Assembly: GCA_015521185.1 (NCBI GenBank)
Contig: WAOS01000097.1
Coordinates: forward strand, 1-32,628
DNA: 32,628 bases
Reading direction: 5' to 3'
Origin: Desulfurococcales archaeon
GTDB lineage: Archaea > Thermoproteota > Thermoprotei_A > Sulfolobales > Acidilobaceae
The notes beneath the pieces are model-generated. The model saw nothing but the letters and a program-made list of their open reading frames with translations, did no database searches and was not told the DNA's origin. Positions 7,736 to 16,200 of this stretch are shown piece after piece. Both the position numbers and the translations under genes were made by a program. Numbering within the stretch: position 1 is the first letter of the stretch; each line of letters begins with the position of its first letter.

Positions 7736-8764
7736 GTGCTGGAGCCGGATATGCCTGGGGATGCGGCCGTGATAAAAGAGATCAGGGAGCTTCTAGGGAA
7801 GGACAGGGTCTTAGTCGCGTACAGATGGGCCCCCGACCAGTTCCTAGCGGCGGTGATGGTAGCGGACCACGTAATATCTAGTGGTGGGGAAGCCGGGTTC
7901 TACGCGTTCGCGGACCACAGGGTTGATATGAGCCTAGTGGCGAGGCTCGCCTCCGAGAGCAGGAGGTACGACAGCCTCATTCTTTTAGGCCCTGGATGGA
8001 GGGGGCCCGAGATAGACTTGCTAGCCTCAAACGTCCTCGCCCCTGTGGCCGTCATTGATAATGCATACAATAGGCTCCCCCCCAGGAGGCCCAACGTGCT
8101 ATACTTCAACCCCTCCCCCCGCGGAGACCCGCGTGGCGTGTGGCCGAGCATCACCTTCCTCCTCGGGACTATTCTCGGAGAGGCGACGAGCCTCCTGGTT
8201 GCGTCTAGCATTGTGGCCCTCCTCGGGAGGAGGAGCATAGCGGTCCGGGCGTATCAGAACAGTATGGCCGCCAATGGCCTGTCCCACATAGAGGACTACG
8301 GCCTCGTGGAGGAGTGCGCGTTGAGGGCGGCTGGCCTCACCGCGTCGGGCAACCCCGGGACAATGGCGGGGGCGGCCCTTAGCGTCGCCGAGGCCTCTCA
8401 CGGCGACCTTTGCAGGGCGCTCCTGGACGACGCGTTGCTCGCCACGCACGCAGGCATACTGGAGGCTTGGCTAGAGGAGTACGAGCCCGCCAGGCTAGTT
8501 GAGGGCTTGGCGGACGGTGACACGCTTCGCATGATTGTATCCAGGAACAGCGCCTTCTCCCTGGGCTCGCTAGCGGCAGCGGGAGGAGGAGGCTCGTGGT
8601 GCCTCTGGGATGCGAGGCGGTCCAGCATAATTCCGCTGGCCAGGGAGGCTTTCCGGTCCGGCTTGGCCGGCTACGCGGTCCACCAGGGTCTGGTGAACTA
8701 TGCCTGCGTTTCTGGTAGGGGTGCTGACGAGTGGGCGCGCCGGGCCGTGGAGAGCCCTATGTAG
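7736..8764 (+). CDS. DHH-superfamily protein with lost catalytic motif, possible Cdc45/RecJdbh-type replication factor
   Basis: The 342-residue protein resembles DHH phosphoesterases (RecJ, GAN, Cdc45) in layout. An N-terminal alpha/beta domain has VAYRWAPDQFLAA where active enzymes have a DxDG motif. The DHH position reads AVIDNAY, followed by a LP...FNPSP stretch like the RecJ VNP segment and by a Ser-rich helix. Near the C terminus AAAGGGGSW resembles the DHHA1 glycine loop. The catalytic aspartates and histidines are therefore absent, and a nuclease activity is unlikely. In crenarchaea a RecJ-like DHH protein without nuclease motifs (RecJdbh of Sulfolobus) is the Cdc45 counterpart in the MCM-GINS helicase, which is my favoured but unproven reading. 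GTG at 7736 is the track start; the ATG at 7751 fits the TATA position better. The last 67 nt overlap the convergent MFS gene. Confidence 0.55.
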   Translation: MLEPDMPGDAAVIKEIRELLGKDRVLVAYRWAPDQFLAAVMVADHVISSGGEAGFYAFADHRVDMSLVARLASESRRYDSLILLGPGWRGPEIDLLASNVLAPVAVIDNAYNRLPPRRPNVLYFNPSPRGDPRGVWPSITFLLGTILGEATSLLVASSIVALLGRRSIAVRAYQNSMAANGLSHIEDYGLVEECALRAAGLTASGNPGTMAGAALSVAEASHGDLCRALLDDALLATHAGILEAWLEEYEPARLVEGLADGDTLRMIVSRNSAFSLGSLAAAGGGGSWCLWDARRSSIIPLAREAFRSGLAGYAVHQGLVNYACVSGRGADEWARRAVESPM

Positions 8765-9933
8765 ACGAGGGCCGCCAGGACCTCCAAGAGCAGGGCCGAT
8801 AGCCTAGTCCACTCTATAGGGCTTAGCCTCTGGAGAGCTATGCCGGCCAGGAGGGTGCCGGAGATCCAGCCGAGGTTGAAGAAGGAGCTGAAGAGGCTGC
8901 TAGCTGTGTATCTAAACTCTTTGGGGAGCCCCGTGATGACTATGTAGTTCCCCGCTATGTTTACCATCGCAAAGCTAGCACCCTGCAGGACCATAGCGAA
9001 GATAGCCAGCAACGGCCTCCCCGTAGAGGCTGCTAGTATCGCGAATACAATCCCTGTCATGGCGATCCCGAGCGGGTACATCAGTCTCGCATGCGAGCTA
9101 GTCCTCCTAGCTATTGCCAGGCTGAGGGCCCCCTGGACTAGGGGGTTGACAGTGAGCGCTATAGTAGTCTCTATGATGCTCAAGTGTAGGACGAGCTTCA
9201 GTATTACCGCTAATAGCGCGTATACGCCCGTGGCGAGCGTTTGCCTCAGGAATATGCCCGCTAGAACCACCAGCACGTCGCCCCGGAGCAGTCGGGCGAC
9301 CTCCCGAAGCCTGGGCGGCCTAGTCTCGGGCTTGACGCGGAGGAGTAGCGCCACAAGCCCGCCCAGGACGCTTATGAGGGTGGCCACGGCGAAGAGGGGC
9401 GTATAGCCGTATAGCCATACTAGGAGGCCCCCAATAAGGCTCCCCAGCGCCATACCAGAGCCCATGAACAGGCTCGTCAGACCTACGCCCCTGCTCTCCC
9501 CGGCTAGCAAGCTCAGGCTCCCCAGCGCTACGGGTATTGCTGTTGACAGGCCCAGCCCCTGCACGACGCGTAGTAGAAGCATTACGGGGAAGCTCTTGGC
9601 GAGGCCCATTAGCCATATGCTTAGAGCGTTTATCTCTAGCCCGGCGAACGCGGTCAGCTGGGGCCTCCCGGTCCGGTCCGTAAGGCTACCCGATACTATG
9701 CTTCCCAGGGAGAGTGCCGCAAAGTAGGCTGTGGCGAGGTACTCAGTCATGCTATGAGTATACCCTAAGACCTCCTGCACGTAGAGGGGCAGCCAGAAGC
9801 CTATGGTTCCGACAGTGAACATGTACGAGAACGCTGGAAACCCCGCGATAGCTAACCGCGCCTTGTAACCGTGCACGACTAGCGCCCCGCTTGCGAGGTA
9901 GCAGTTATTCCGCCAAGATTTTAACCCGGCCAC
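8698..9933 (-). CDS. Major facilitator superfamily transporter
   Basis: The product is a 12-helix MFS permease of about 400 residues. After the second membrane segment it has GSLTDRTGRPQ, matching the MFS loop 2-3 motif (GxLxDRxGRr), and the halves are joined by a basic loop (RVKPETRPPRLRE). The substrate cannot be predicted. The longest ORF starts at GTG 9933, but a TATA-like TTAAAA at 9919-9924 lies inside that extension, so the GTG at 9876 (giving 392 residues) is more likely. The gene stands alone on the minus strand, is divergent from the eL38 gene and its 3' end overlaps the DHH-like gene by 67 nt. Confidence 0.85.
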   Translation of the reverse strand: MAGLKSWRNNCYLASGALVVHGYKARLAIAGFPAFSYMFTVGTIGFWLPLYVQEVLGYTHSMTEYLATAYFAALSLGSIVSGSLTDRTGRPQLTAFAGLEINALSIWLMGLAKSFPVMLLLRVVQGLGLSTAIPVALGSLSLLAGESRGVGLTSLFMGSGMALGSLIGGLLVWLYGYTPLFAVATLISVLGGLVALLLRVKPETRPPRLREVARLLRGDVLVVLAGIFLRQTLATGVYALLAVILKLVLHLSIIETTIALTVNPLVQGALSLAIARRTSSHARLMYPLGIAMTGIVFAILAASTGRPLLAIFAMVLQGASFAMVNIAGNYIVITGLPKEFRYTASSLFSSFFNLGWISGTLLAGIALQRLSPIEWTRLSALLLEVLAALVYIGLSTARRAHSSAPLPETQA

Positions 9934-9988
9934 TACTCCCGATTGAGGTCAACAGGAGCATCGCCATACACCTGGGGGTGCGACGCGA

Positions 9989-10216
9989 ATGCCAGTGGAG
10001 GTAACGAGCCTCGAGGAGTTTAGGAAGATAGCGTCTAGAGCTGTGGAGTGTAGGGTGAAAAAGCAGAGGAAGGGGGACATTGTTAAGATCAAGGCCCGTA
10101 CCAAGCGCTATCTATACACGATAAAGGTGCCAGCCGACAAGGCCGAGGAGATAGTCTCCCAGCTGCCATGCAAGAAAATAGTATATATCGACGAGGGCAG
10201 GGTAGTGGAGAAGTAG
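9989..10216 (+). CDS. rpl38e: Large ribosomal subunit protein eL38
   Basis: This 75-residue basic protein is eL38, a component of the 50S subunit shared by eukaryotes and part of the archaea, chiefly crenarchaea. The pattern of N-terminal EVTSLEEFRKIA, a KKQRKGDIVKIKARTKRYLYT core and PADKAEEI near the C terminus matches L38e over its full length. The ATG at 9989 is preceded by GGGGGTG at 9974-9980 with 8-nt spacing. A TATA-like TTTTAAC at 9919-9925 may drive it and, in the other direction, the MFS gene. A 6-bp inverted repeat begins right at the base after the stop codon. Confidence 0.93.
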   Translation: MPVEVTSLEEFRKIASRAVECRVKKQRKGDIVKIKARTKRYLYTIKVPADKAEEIVSQLPCKKIVYIDEGRVVEK

Positions 10217-10236
10217 GCCCGCATATTTAAGCGGGC
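10217..10236. repeat. Inverted repeat GCCCGC-8-GCGGGC after eL38
   Basis: GCCCGC (10217-10222) and GCGGGC (10231-10236) flank an AT-only loop, ATATTTAA. It could fold as a short hairpin at the end of the eL38 mRNA, or act as an operator ahead of the CBS gene, since a related GCCCGCAcacTTA stands at 10279-10289. Confidence 0.5.
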
Positions 10237-10239
10237 TAT

Positions 10240-10300
10240 TGACAACACCATGCAGACAAAATATTCTCTTAAGTATAAGCCCGCACACTTATAGTTGTCA
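10240..10300. promoter_or_regulatory. Promoter region of the CBS-pair gene, flanked by a 7-nt inverted repeat
   Basis: TGACAAC (10240-10246) and GTTGTCA (10294-10300) are exact inverse complements 47 nt apart. Between them lie two TATA-like runs, AGTATAAG (about 10271-10278) and CTTATAG (about 10287-10293), either of which could start the CBS transcript. The arrangement suggests regulation, but no binding protein is known. Confidence 0.4.
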
Positions 10301-10354
10301 GCAACACAGTCAAAACTCGTGGAGCAAAAACGATTAGATGGAGGTGTGTAGGTC

Positions 10355-10777
10355 ATGGTGAGGCTTCCCAGGAGAAGTATACCTCTCCTCGCGAGGGACA
10401 TAATGAGTAAGCCCCCTATCACGATAGACGAAAAGACGCCGCTCCGAGAGGCGGCCAAGCTGATGTGCGAGAACAAGATTGGAAGCGTCCTCGTCGTTGG
10501 AGCTGACGGAAAGCTCAGAGGTATAGTCACCGAGAGAGACGTGACTTGCGCCGCGACAAAAGAGAACGATGTCTGCCAGATGCCCGTGTGGCAGTTTATG
10601 ACTCCCGACCCCGCGTTCGTATACGAGACAACGCCTGTCTCAGAGGTTATCGAGAAGTTCAGCGAACTCGGAGTTAGGCACCTGCCTGTCGTGGATAGGG
10701 ACGGGAAACCCGTGGGAGTAATATCCATACGGGACGTGCTAGCCCTAATCGAGCTCTTCATAAGAGCATTCAAGTGA
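10355..10777 (+). CDS. CBS-domain-pair protein
   Basis: The 140-residue protein is a stand-alone pair of CBS domains (a Bateman module), which usually senses adenosine nucleotides such as AMP or ATP. The first domain covers about residues 10-65 and ends in RGIVTERDV; the second covers about 75-135 and contains GVRHLPVVDRDG and GVISIRDV, the loops that contact nucleotide in this fold. No catalytic domain is attached, so it should act through a partner. The ATG start is supported by GGAGGTGT at 10340-10347. The gene has a paralogue at 11790-12224, and the AbrB-PhoU regulator lies between them on the other strand, which suggests, without proof, a shared regulatory circuit. Confidence 0.9.
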   Translation: MVRLPRRSIPLLARDIMSKPPITIDEKTPLREAAKLMCENKIGSVLVVGADGKLRGIVTERDVTCAATKENDVCQMPVWQFMTPDPAFVYETTPVSEVIEKFSELGVRHLPVVDRDGKPVGVISIRDVLALIELFIRAFK

Positions 10778-10793
10778 AAGAGGCGTCCAACCA

Positions 10794-11708
10794 CTACTTT
10801 CCATTCCTACCGCTCACTATATTGCAGAGCGTGTTCTCGAGCACTAGGTCTAGCACTGATAGGAACGCCTCTACTGCAGAGAAGCTCGGGTCCTCCCTCT
10901 TGAGCTTCTCCACAATGGGGCGAGCCTCTCTAATGAGCCTCCTCGCCTCGCTAGTCCTCTTGACGCTCCCATTTAGCAGCCCGCCAAGTCCGCTCACGAG
11001 TATGGGAACTAGTATCTCAGCAGCCTTCTTACGGACCTCTAGGGGGCTCTCAGCCAGAGTGTTTACCATAGTCTCGAACACGTGTATTGCGGAGACGAGC
11101 ATGCCGTACGCGTAGGGGTCTATCGGCGCCTCCTCGCAGGCCGTCACACCTTTCTTACTCATTATCCTCTGCAGCTCTCTCATACCTACTATGACCGACC
11201 CGACATCTTCCCTAATCGCGGTCTTGTCCACATTCTCGCTCGAGGCTAGTAATTCCACTATCTCAACTAAGATCCTGCGTAGTCGCTTCAGAATCTCGGT
11301 GGGACTAGACCTCGCCTCTATTACCTTTATGACGAGGGTTCCCGGGCGTAGCTCTGCTGCCTCTACGAAGTCTGATGCCTCAGCTGTTTCTAGCTGCGCC
11401 ATCGCCTCCTCTAGCGCTCCGTTGCGGAGAGGGACCTCGACAATGTCGTAGCCCTTCGAGAACGCGCACTTTAGGATATCCTCAATAGCAATATTGTTTG
11501 TAATGGTCTTCTCAACCGTTATCGTTCTGAGTCTCGACTCGGCCTCGGGCGAACCAGGTAGTACTCTTAGGTGAGTGCCCTCGTCGACGACTATGACTTC
11601 GTCTCCAGCTTTGAGCCCGTACTTTCTAATCCATGGTTTTGGAAGCGTGATTATTAGGCTGGACCCTCCTAGTCTCTGTATTCTCCTCTTGGACACTTGA
11701 ATTGTCAA
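10794..11708 (-). CDS. AbrB-type DNA-binding and PhoU-domain regulator
   Basis: The 304-residue protein starts with a SpoVT/AbrB-like swapped-hairpin domain (about residues 1-50: RRIQRLGGSSLIITLPKPW, KAGDEVIVVDEG), followed by helical PhoU-like repeats (about 110-300) with the ExxELxR-type helices seen in archaeal phosphate uptake regulators. Such archaeal AbrB-PhoU fusions are thought to link phosphate or other signals to transcription. No pst phosphate-transport genes are in the window. The start is TTG at 11708 with GGGTG on the minus strand about 8 nt upstream. A palindrome, TTTAAC-GGT-GTTAAA, lies in its presumed promoter (11756-11770) and could be an autoregulatory site. It is 81 nt downstream of a CBS-pair gene on the same strand. 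Confidence 0.83.
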   Translation of the reverse strand: MTIQVSKRRIQRLGGSSLIITLPKPWIRKYGLKAGDEVIVVDEGTHLRVLPGSPEAESRLRTITVEKTITNNIAIEDILKCAFSKGYDIVEVPLRNGALEEAMAQLETAEASDFVEAAELRPGTLVIKVIEARSSPTEILKRLRRILVEIVELLASSENVDKTAIREDVGSVIVGMRELQRIMSKKGVTACEEAPIDPYAYGMLVSAIHVFETMVNTLAESPLEVRKKAAEILVPILVSGLGGLLNGSVKRTSEARRLIREARPIVEKLKREDPSFSAVEAFLSVLDLVLENTLCNIVSGRNGK

Positions 11709-11755
11709 ATCTGGGCACCCGAGGAGGTGTTAGGGGGGTTGCCCACGTAAAAAGG

Positions 11756-11770
11756 TTTAACGGTGTTAAA
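11756..11770. promoter_or_regulatory. Palindrome TTTAAC-GGT-GTTAAA in the AbrB-PhoU promoter
   Basis: A perfect 6-bp inverted repeat with a 3-nt centre overlaps the AT-rich promoter region upstream of the AbrB-PhoU gene. AbrB-fold dimers bind symmetric DNA, so self-regulation is possible; this is inference. Confidence 0.45.
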
Positions 11771-11789
11771 TATCGGGAGCCGAAAAGAT

Positions 11790-12224
11790 CTAGCCGGCAC
11801 TATGAAGCTCTGACACGTCCACCTCTACCATGGGCTTCGAGAGATCCCTAATGCTAACGACACCTACAAGTATGCCGTTCTCGTCGACAACCGGTAGGTG
11901 CCTGAAGCCGAAGTTCATCATGATCTCCAGGGCCTGCAGAGCTGGAGTGTCCTCCGAGATGGTTACCGGGTCCTTGGTCATTACCTCCTCCAGCTTGACA
12001 CTCTTGGGGTCCAAGCCCTTCGCGCACACCTTTATAAGTAGGTCCCTCTCGGTGAATATGCCTATTGGCCTGAACTTATCGTCTACGATGACGACAGCCC
12101 CTATGTTATGCTCGGCCATAACGCGTATAGCATCCGCAACAGTATTATCGGGCTTTAGCACGATCGGGGAGTGTGCTAGAAGGGAAGATACCGGGGGGCC
12201 GAGATCCTTCTTCTCACTGGCCAA
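11790..12224 (-). CDS. CBS-domain-pair protein (second copy)
   Basis: This is a second stand-alone CBS pair, 144 residues with the start chosen here. Domain 1 (about residues 10-70) contains MAEHNIGAVVIVDD and IGIFTERDL; domain 2 (about 78-140) contains FRHLPVVDENG and GVVSIRDL, matching the paralogue at 10355. It probably binds an adenosine nucleotide and works through a partner. The ORF track starts at 12323, inside the nitrilase-like gene, but a TTG at 12224 has GAGGGTG (12232-12238) 7 nt upstream and a TATA-like TTTTAT at about 12263-12268, so I take the shorter form. It precedes the AbrB-PhoU gene on the same strand. Confidence 0.88.
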   Translation of the reverse strand: MASEKKDLGPPVSSLLAHSPIVLKPDNTVADAIRVMAEHNIGAVVIVDDKFRPIGIFTERDLLIKVCAKGLDPKSVKLEEVMTKDPVTISEDTPALQALEIMMNFGFRHLPVVDENGILVGVVSIRDLSKPMVEVDVSELHSAG

Positions 12225-12289
12225 GATATTACACCCTCTATTAGGGTAAGAACGCGTGCGGGGATAAAAGGGTAGGGCGCTCCGGAGTC

Positions 12290-13210
12290 CTAGCTCTTCT
12301 TCGCCTGATAGAGCCTCCTGCATAGATCCGCGGTTCTCTTGTTTAGCGGTCTCGGTCTGCTAGTCTGAGTGTTGACCTCCATAGTTATAGTGCTCATACC
12401 GTCCCGGGGCCCCCTAGAGGCGCTCTCTATCACCCCCATATCGGGCTCCACGGGAAGCGTCCTAGTGTAGGCGTAGTACGGGTTCGCGTTTGACTCGACA
12501 GTTCCCCCGACTAGTATCACGGGAAGCCCCGTCTCCCTGCTGCGGACGCCTAGGAACTCCCGTATGGGGTCTTCCTCCATAGTCATCATGTGGTTCTCAT
12601 CGGTCACGAGCTTGAAGTAGTCTGAAACGTAGGGGAGCATGAATCCTATTATTATGTTGGCCTCGCTAGCCTGGATGTAGCGGAATATCTCGCTATACGC
12701 GAGGTCCTCGTCTATGAACACGCCGATCCTGGCCCTGCTTGATCCGACGATGAATATCCCCGGGTCTTTCCCCGGGTTTATACCGTAGGCTTCCTCCGTC
12801 CTAGTGACCGCTATTTTCCTATACTTTCCGACCAGGTCCCCGTACCTGTCGATGTGAACGCTCGTTATGTAGAGCCTCGGCCCGGCCCTCTCAATCATGG
12901 GCCCGGTTATTATGTGGACATCGTAGTCCCTGGCCAGCTTCATGAGGAACTCGAGCACCCTGCTGCTAAGCATTTTCCTGCTGAGTATCTCTGCCGCGGC
13001 GCGCAGGTGGTCGCGGATCCTCTTCTCACCATTGTAGTACCCTATAACGGGTCCTGTGAAGGGGAATGGTGGAAGAACTATCAAGTCCACGCTCCTATCA
13101 GTATCGCTGAGTACCTCGTTAATGTATCTTCTCAGAGCCCTCATGTTAGACAGCTTAGCTCCAAGCCGGATCCTGCCATGAATTATGAGAATGTTGATCT
13201 TGTCGCTCAC
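12290..13210 (-). CDS. Nitrilase-fold protein lacking catalytic residues
   Basis: The 306-residue protein has the carbon-nitrogen hydrolase (nitrilase) fold pattern: an N-terminal DLIVLP strand, YDVHIITGPMIE, GKYRKIAV and IGVFIDEDLAYSE. In active enzymes the catalytic Glu follows the LP of the first segment, Lys lies in the KYRK segment and Cys in the ICYD segment. Here Lys remains, but the Glu position reads LPPFPF and the Cys position reads FIDED, so two of the three catalytic residues are missing and hydrolase activity is unlikely. It might serve as a binding or scaffold protein. It overlaps the reverse gyrase stop by 4 nt (start ATG/GTG next to TGA), so it is translated from the same mRNA. 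No function is known. Confidence 0.75.
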   Translation of the reverse strand: MSDKINILIIHGRIRLGAKLSNMRALRRYINEVLSDTDRSVDLIVLPPFPFTGPVIGYYNGEKRIRDHLRAAAEILSRKMLSSRVLEFLMKLARDYDVHIITGPMIERAGPRLYITSVHIDRYGDLVGKYRKIAVTRTEEAYGINPGKDPGIFIVGSSRARIGVFIDEDLAYSEIFRYIQASEANIIIGFMLPYVSDYFKLVTDENHMMTMEEDPIREFLGVRSRETGLPVILVGGTVESNANPYYAYTRTLPVEPDMGVIESASRGPRDGMSTITMEVNTQTSRPRPLNKRTADLCRRLYQAKKS

Positions 13211-16200
13211 TCTTCACCACCCGCGACCTTTACCGCTATCGAGCCTCGTAGGCACTCCTCGAGCTCGGACACGTTGAGGCGGGAGAGGCCTGAGATGAAG
13301 GCGCTGATCGGGACTGAGAGCCCCTCTAGCTCCTCGTAGATCTCATCCAGCACCTCTTCCCTACGCGTCTCGCCCCTCTCTATCTTGTCCATCTTCTCCT
13401 CCAGCTCCCTAGTCCTCTCCTCTGAGACGAGGCGTGGAACGTTCTCTATAGTCTTCATAGCCCTACTGCCGAGCCTCGAGAAGTAGTCTCGGAAGTATGT
13501 TATATCCCGCGAGAGATACCTGTACACGTACTCTCCTCTCGGTGTCGAAGCCACCATATCACTTCGTCTCCCACCGGCCCTAGTGATATATCTCCTGCGT
13601 AGCAGCGTGTCGACTATCTTCGCGTACGTGCTGGGCCTCCCTATCCCGCGCTTCTTCATCTCGAGGACGAGCTCTCCCTGGGTGTAGAGCGGCGCTTTTC
13701 CGACCCGGGCTATGGCGAGAACAGCCTCGTACTTGCCTGGGTCTAGGCGCGGAATCGTGTGGATGTACTCCCATACTAGCGTGAATCCTCTGCTAGCAGG
13801 ATCGCCCTCCCTACCAATTCTGGTTATGCCCTCGGTCTCGAGCGAGAAGCCGTATAGTACAACAGTTAGCTTGTACCTCGTCCGCTCCACGTCGGCTTCT
13901 CGCATCTGGCTTGCCATGAACCTCCGGAATATGAGGTCGTAGAGGCGTAGGTGGTTGCGCGTGAAGACTCCCTGGATCTCGATAACTCCCTCGTTTATCA
14001 GGTTCCAGAGCGTCTCAGCATCAATAGGCCTTGTCGGCCGTATCGCCTCGTGCGCGCCTCCCTTACCCCAGCTCCTAGGCTTGAATATTTTCTCGGCTAT
14101 GTTGGGGAACTTCTCAGTTATCCACTCCCTAGCGACCTGTATCCCCTTCTCGCTAACTCGTGTCGAGTCCGTCCTGTGATACGTTATGAGACCCCATTCG
14201 AAGAGGTTTTGGGCGAGCCTCATAGTTTCTGGGGCACCTAGGCCTAGGAACCTGCTGGCATCCGCTATCATGGTGTCAGTCGTGTACGGTGGTGGGGGCG
14301 GCATTGTGCTCTCGGTCCTCTCTAATACGTCGACTTCGACGAGCACGGGCTCCGGGTAGATGCGTAGCCTGCCCTTCTCCCTCGGCTTCGCATACTTGTA
14401 TATCTGGCCTAGTGCGGACACGTCGCCCTCTAGCTCGTCCTCCTTGACCGTCGCCCTCAGCTCCGCCCCGTCGACCCTTATGGATAGCATTACTTGGAAT
14501 ACCAGCTCCCTGTTGAGGCGAGTTCTCTCAACAACCCATCCGAGAACAGGCGTCTGGACTCTGCCAGCGCTCAGGTTATAGTAGTACCTGTTCTGCTCGC
14601 ACCTCCTCCTCTCCTTTGAGGCCCTCCGGATTTCCAGCAGCTCCCTGCAATAGTAATGAGGCCAGAAGTGGCACCAGAGAATCGGGCTCAGCGTATACCC
14701 TATCCAGCGGTCCTCAATCCTCCTAACAACCTGCGCATCGACGAGGCGGCTGTTGAACTCTCTCGGGTTCTCGAGGGCCTCTGTGATGGCGCGCTTTGTT
14801 ACCTCGTGGAACTCCACCCTTAGGAGGGAACGGCTGTATGGTCTGAGGAGCATAGCTATGTCCCAGCCGATCTTCTCTCCCTCAACGTCGGGGTCCGTCC
14901 CTATGAGGACCTGGTCAACCTCCCACGCGACTCTCCTAATATCGGCCACGGTCCCCCTTGAGTCCTTCACTCTTGTGCTCCCACATACGGGGCACCTGGG
15001 AGTGTCTGCTGTGTACTGGTAGCCGCAGTTCATGCACCTCTTTATGCTGGTATACACGGGGGTGTAGCTCCTAGGCTTCTTCCTCGTGACTAGAACGCTG
15101 AATATGTCGAGCGCGCCATTCCCAGTGATTCCCGCTATCTCCTCGTCTATCTTGCGAGCTTTCGGTGCGAGATCATATACGTGGCCCCCGCTAGCCACTA
15201 CGGAGAGGATTAGGTTTCCAGTTGTGACCTCATATACCCTGGTTCCCTCCGGGAGTATGCGTATGCTTGGCTGGCCGAAGAAGCCGGCTATGGTCCTGGC
15301 CTTGTTAGGGCTCTCAACGACGAGAAGCGCTGTCTTTACGAGGTCGGGCACCTCAACTTCTCCGCGGCGAAGCCTTCTCACTCTCTCCCTGTCCTCGTCA
15401 ACCATGCGCATGATCTCTTTAATATCGACGTCTTCGAGCTTTCTCCACTCGGTCTCCACGTAGAATCTCATCCTCCTGACGAGACCGTTGAACACGGCCT
15501 CGTTGTCCACGACGACAATGCTGACGCCCAGGGTTATGCCTCCCGCGTACAGCCTGCTAGTTCTACCGCTGGCCTGTATGTAGGTTGGGACGTCAGCTAT
15601 GAGGAGGTACCTGTTGCCGTGCCTCTCCTCTATAGCAATGTCGGTCCTCGTCTTGAGGTACTCCCAGACGTCCTCCTCTTCTAGCGCCTGCCGCAGGAAC
15701 TGGTATGCCTCGGCAACTATCCATGCTGGGCTGCCCGGGCCGTCAACGTCTCCGGCTAGCACCTTCTCGGTTATCATCCGCAGAGCTGCAGGACTCAGCC
15801 TCCTCAGAATATCGCGGAGCCTAGCCATATGTCTTCTCGCTTGCTCCCGTATGTCCTCGATGGGGGCCTCCACGAGGAGGGCTAGGAGCCTTATGAGCCT
15901 AGCAGGGTGCGGTTCGCCGACGTCTGCGGGGAACTTGTGCCTGGGCACGCCGGCGAAAACAGCGTAGCGAACCCTCTCGGGCAGGTCGAGGCCCCGTACC
16001 AGTGTGCCATAATAGTTTGCAACGCCAACGAGTATGTCTATGTCGCCGCTGGCAAAAGCGTCGAGAAGGCCAGGAGGAGATTTGCTGTGGTACGCCTCCG
16101 CCCTGAGACCTCTCTCCCTAATCATCTCTGCTAGACGCTCGGCCCCATCGATACCATGGTCTATAGGCACGTAAACTAGGCCTCCTCCCCTGAACAGCGG

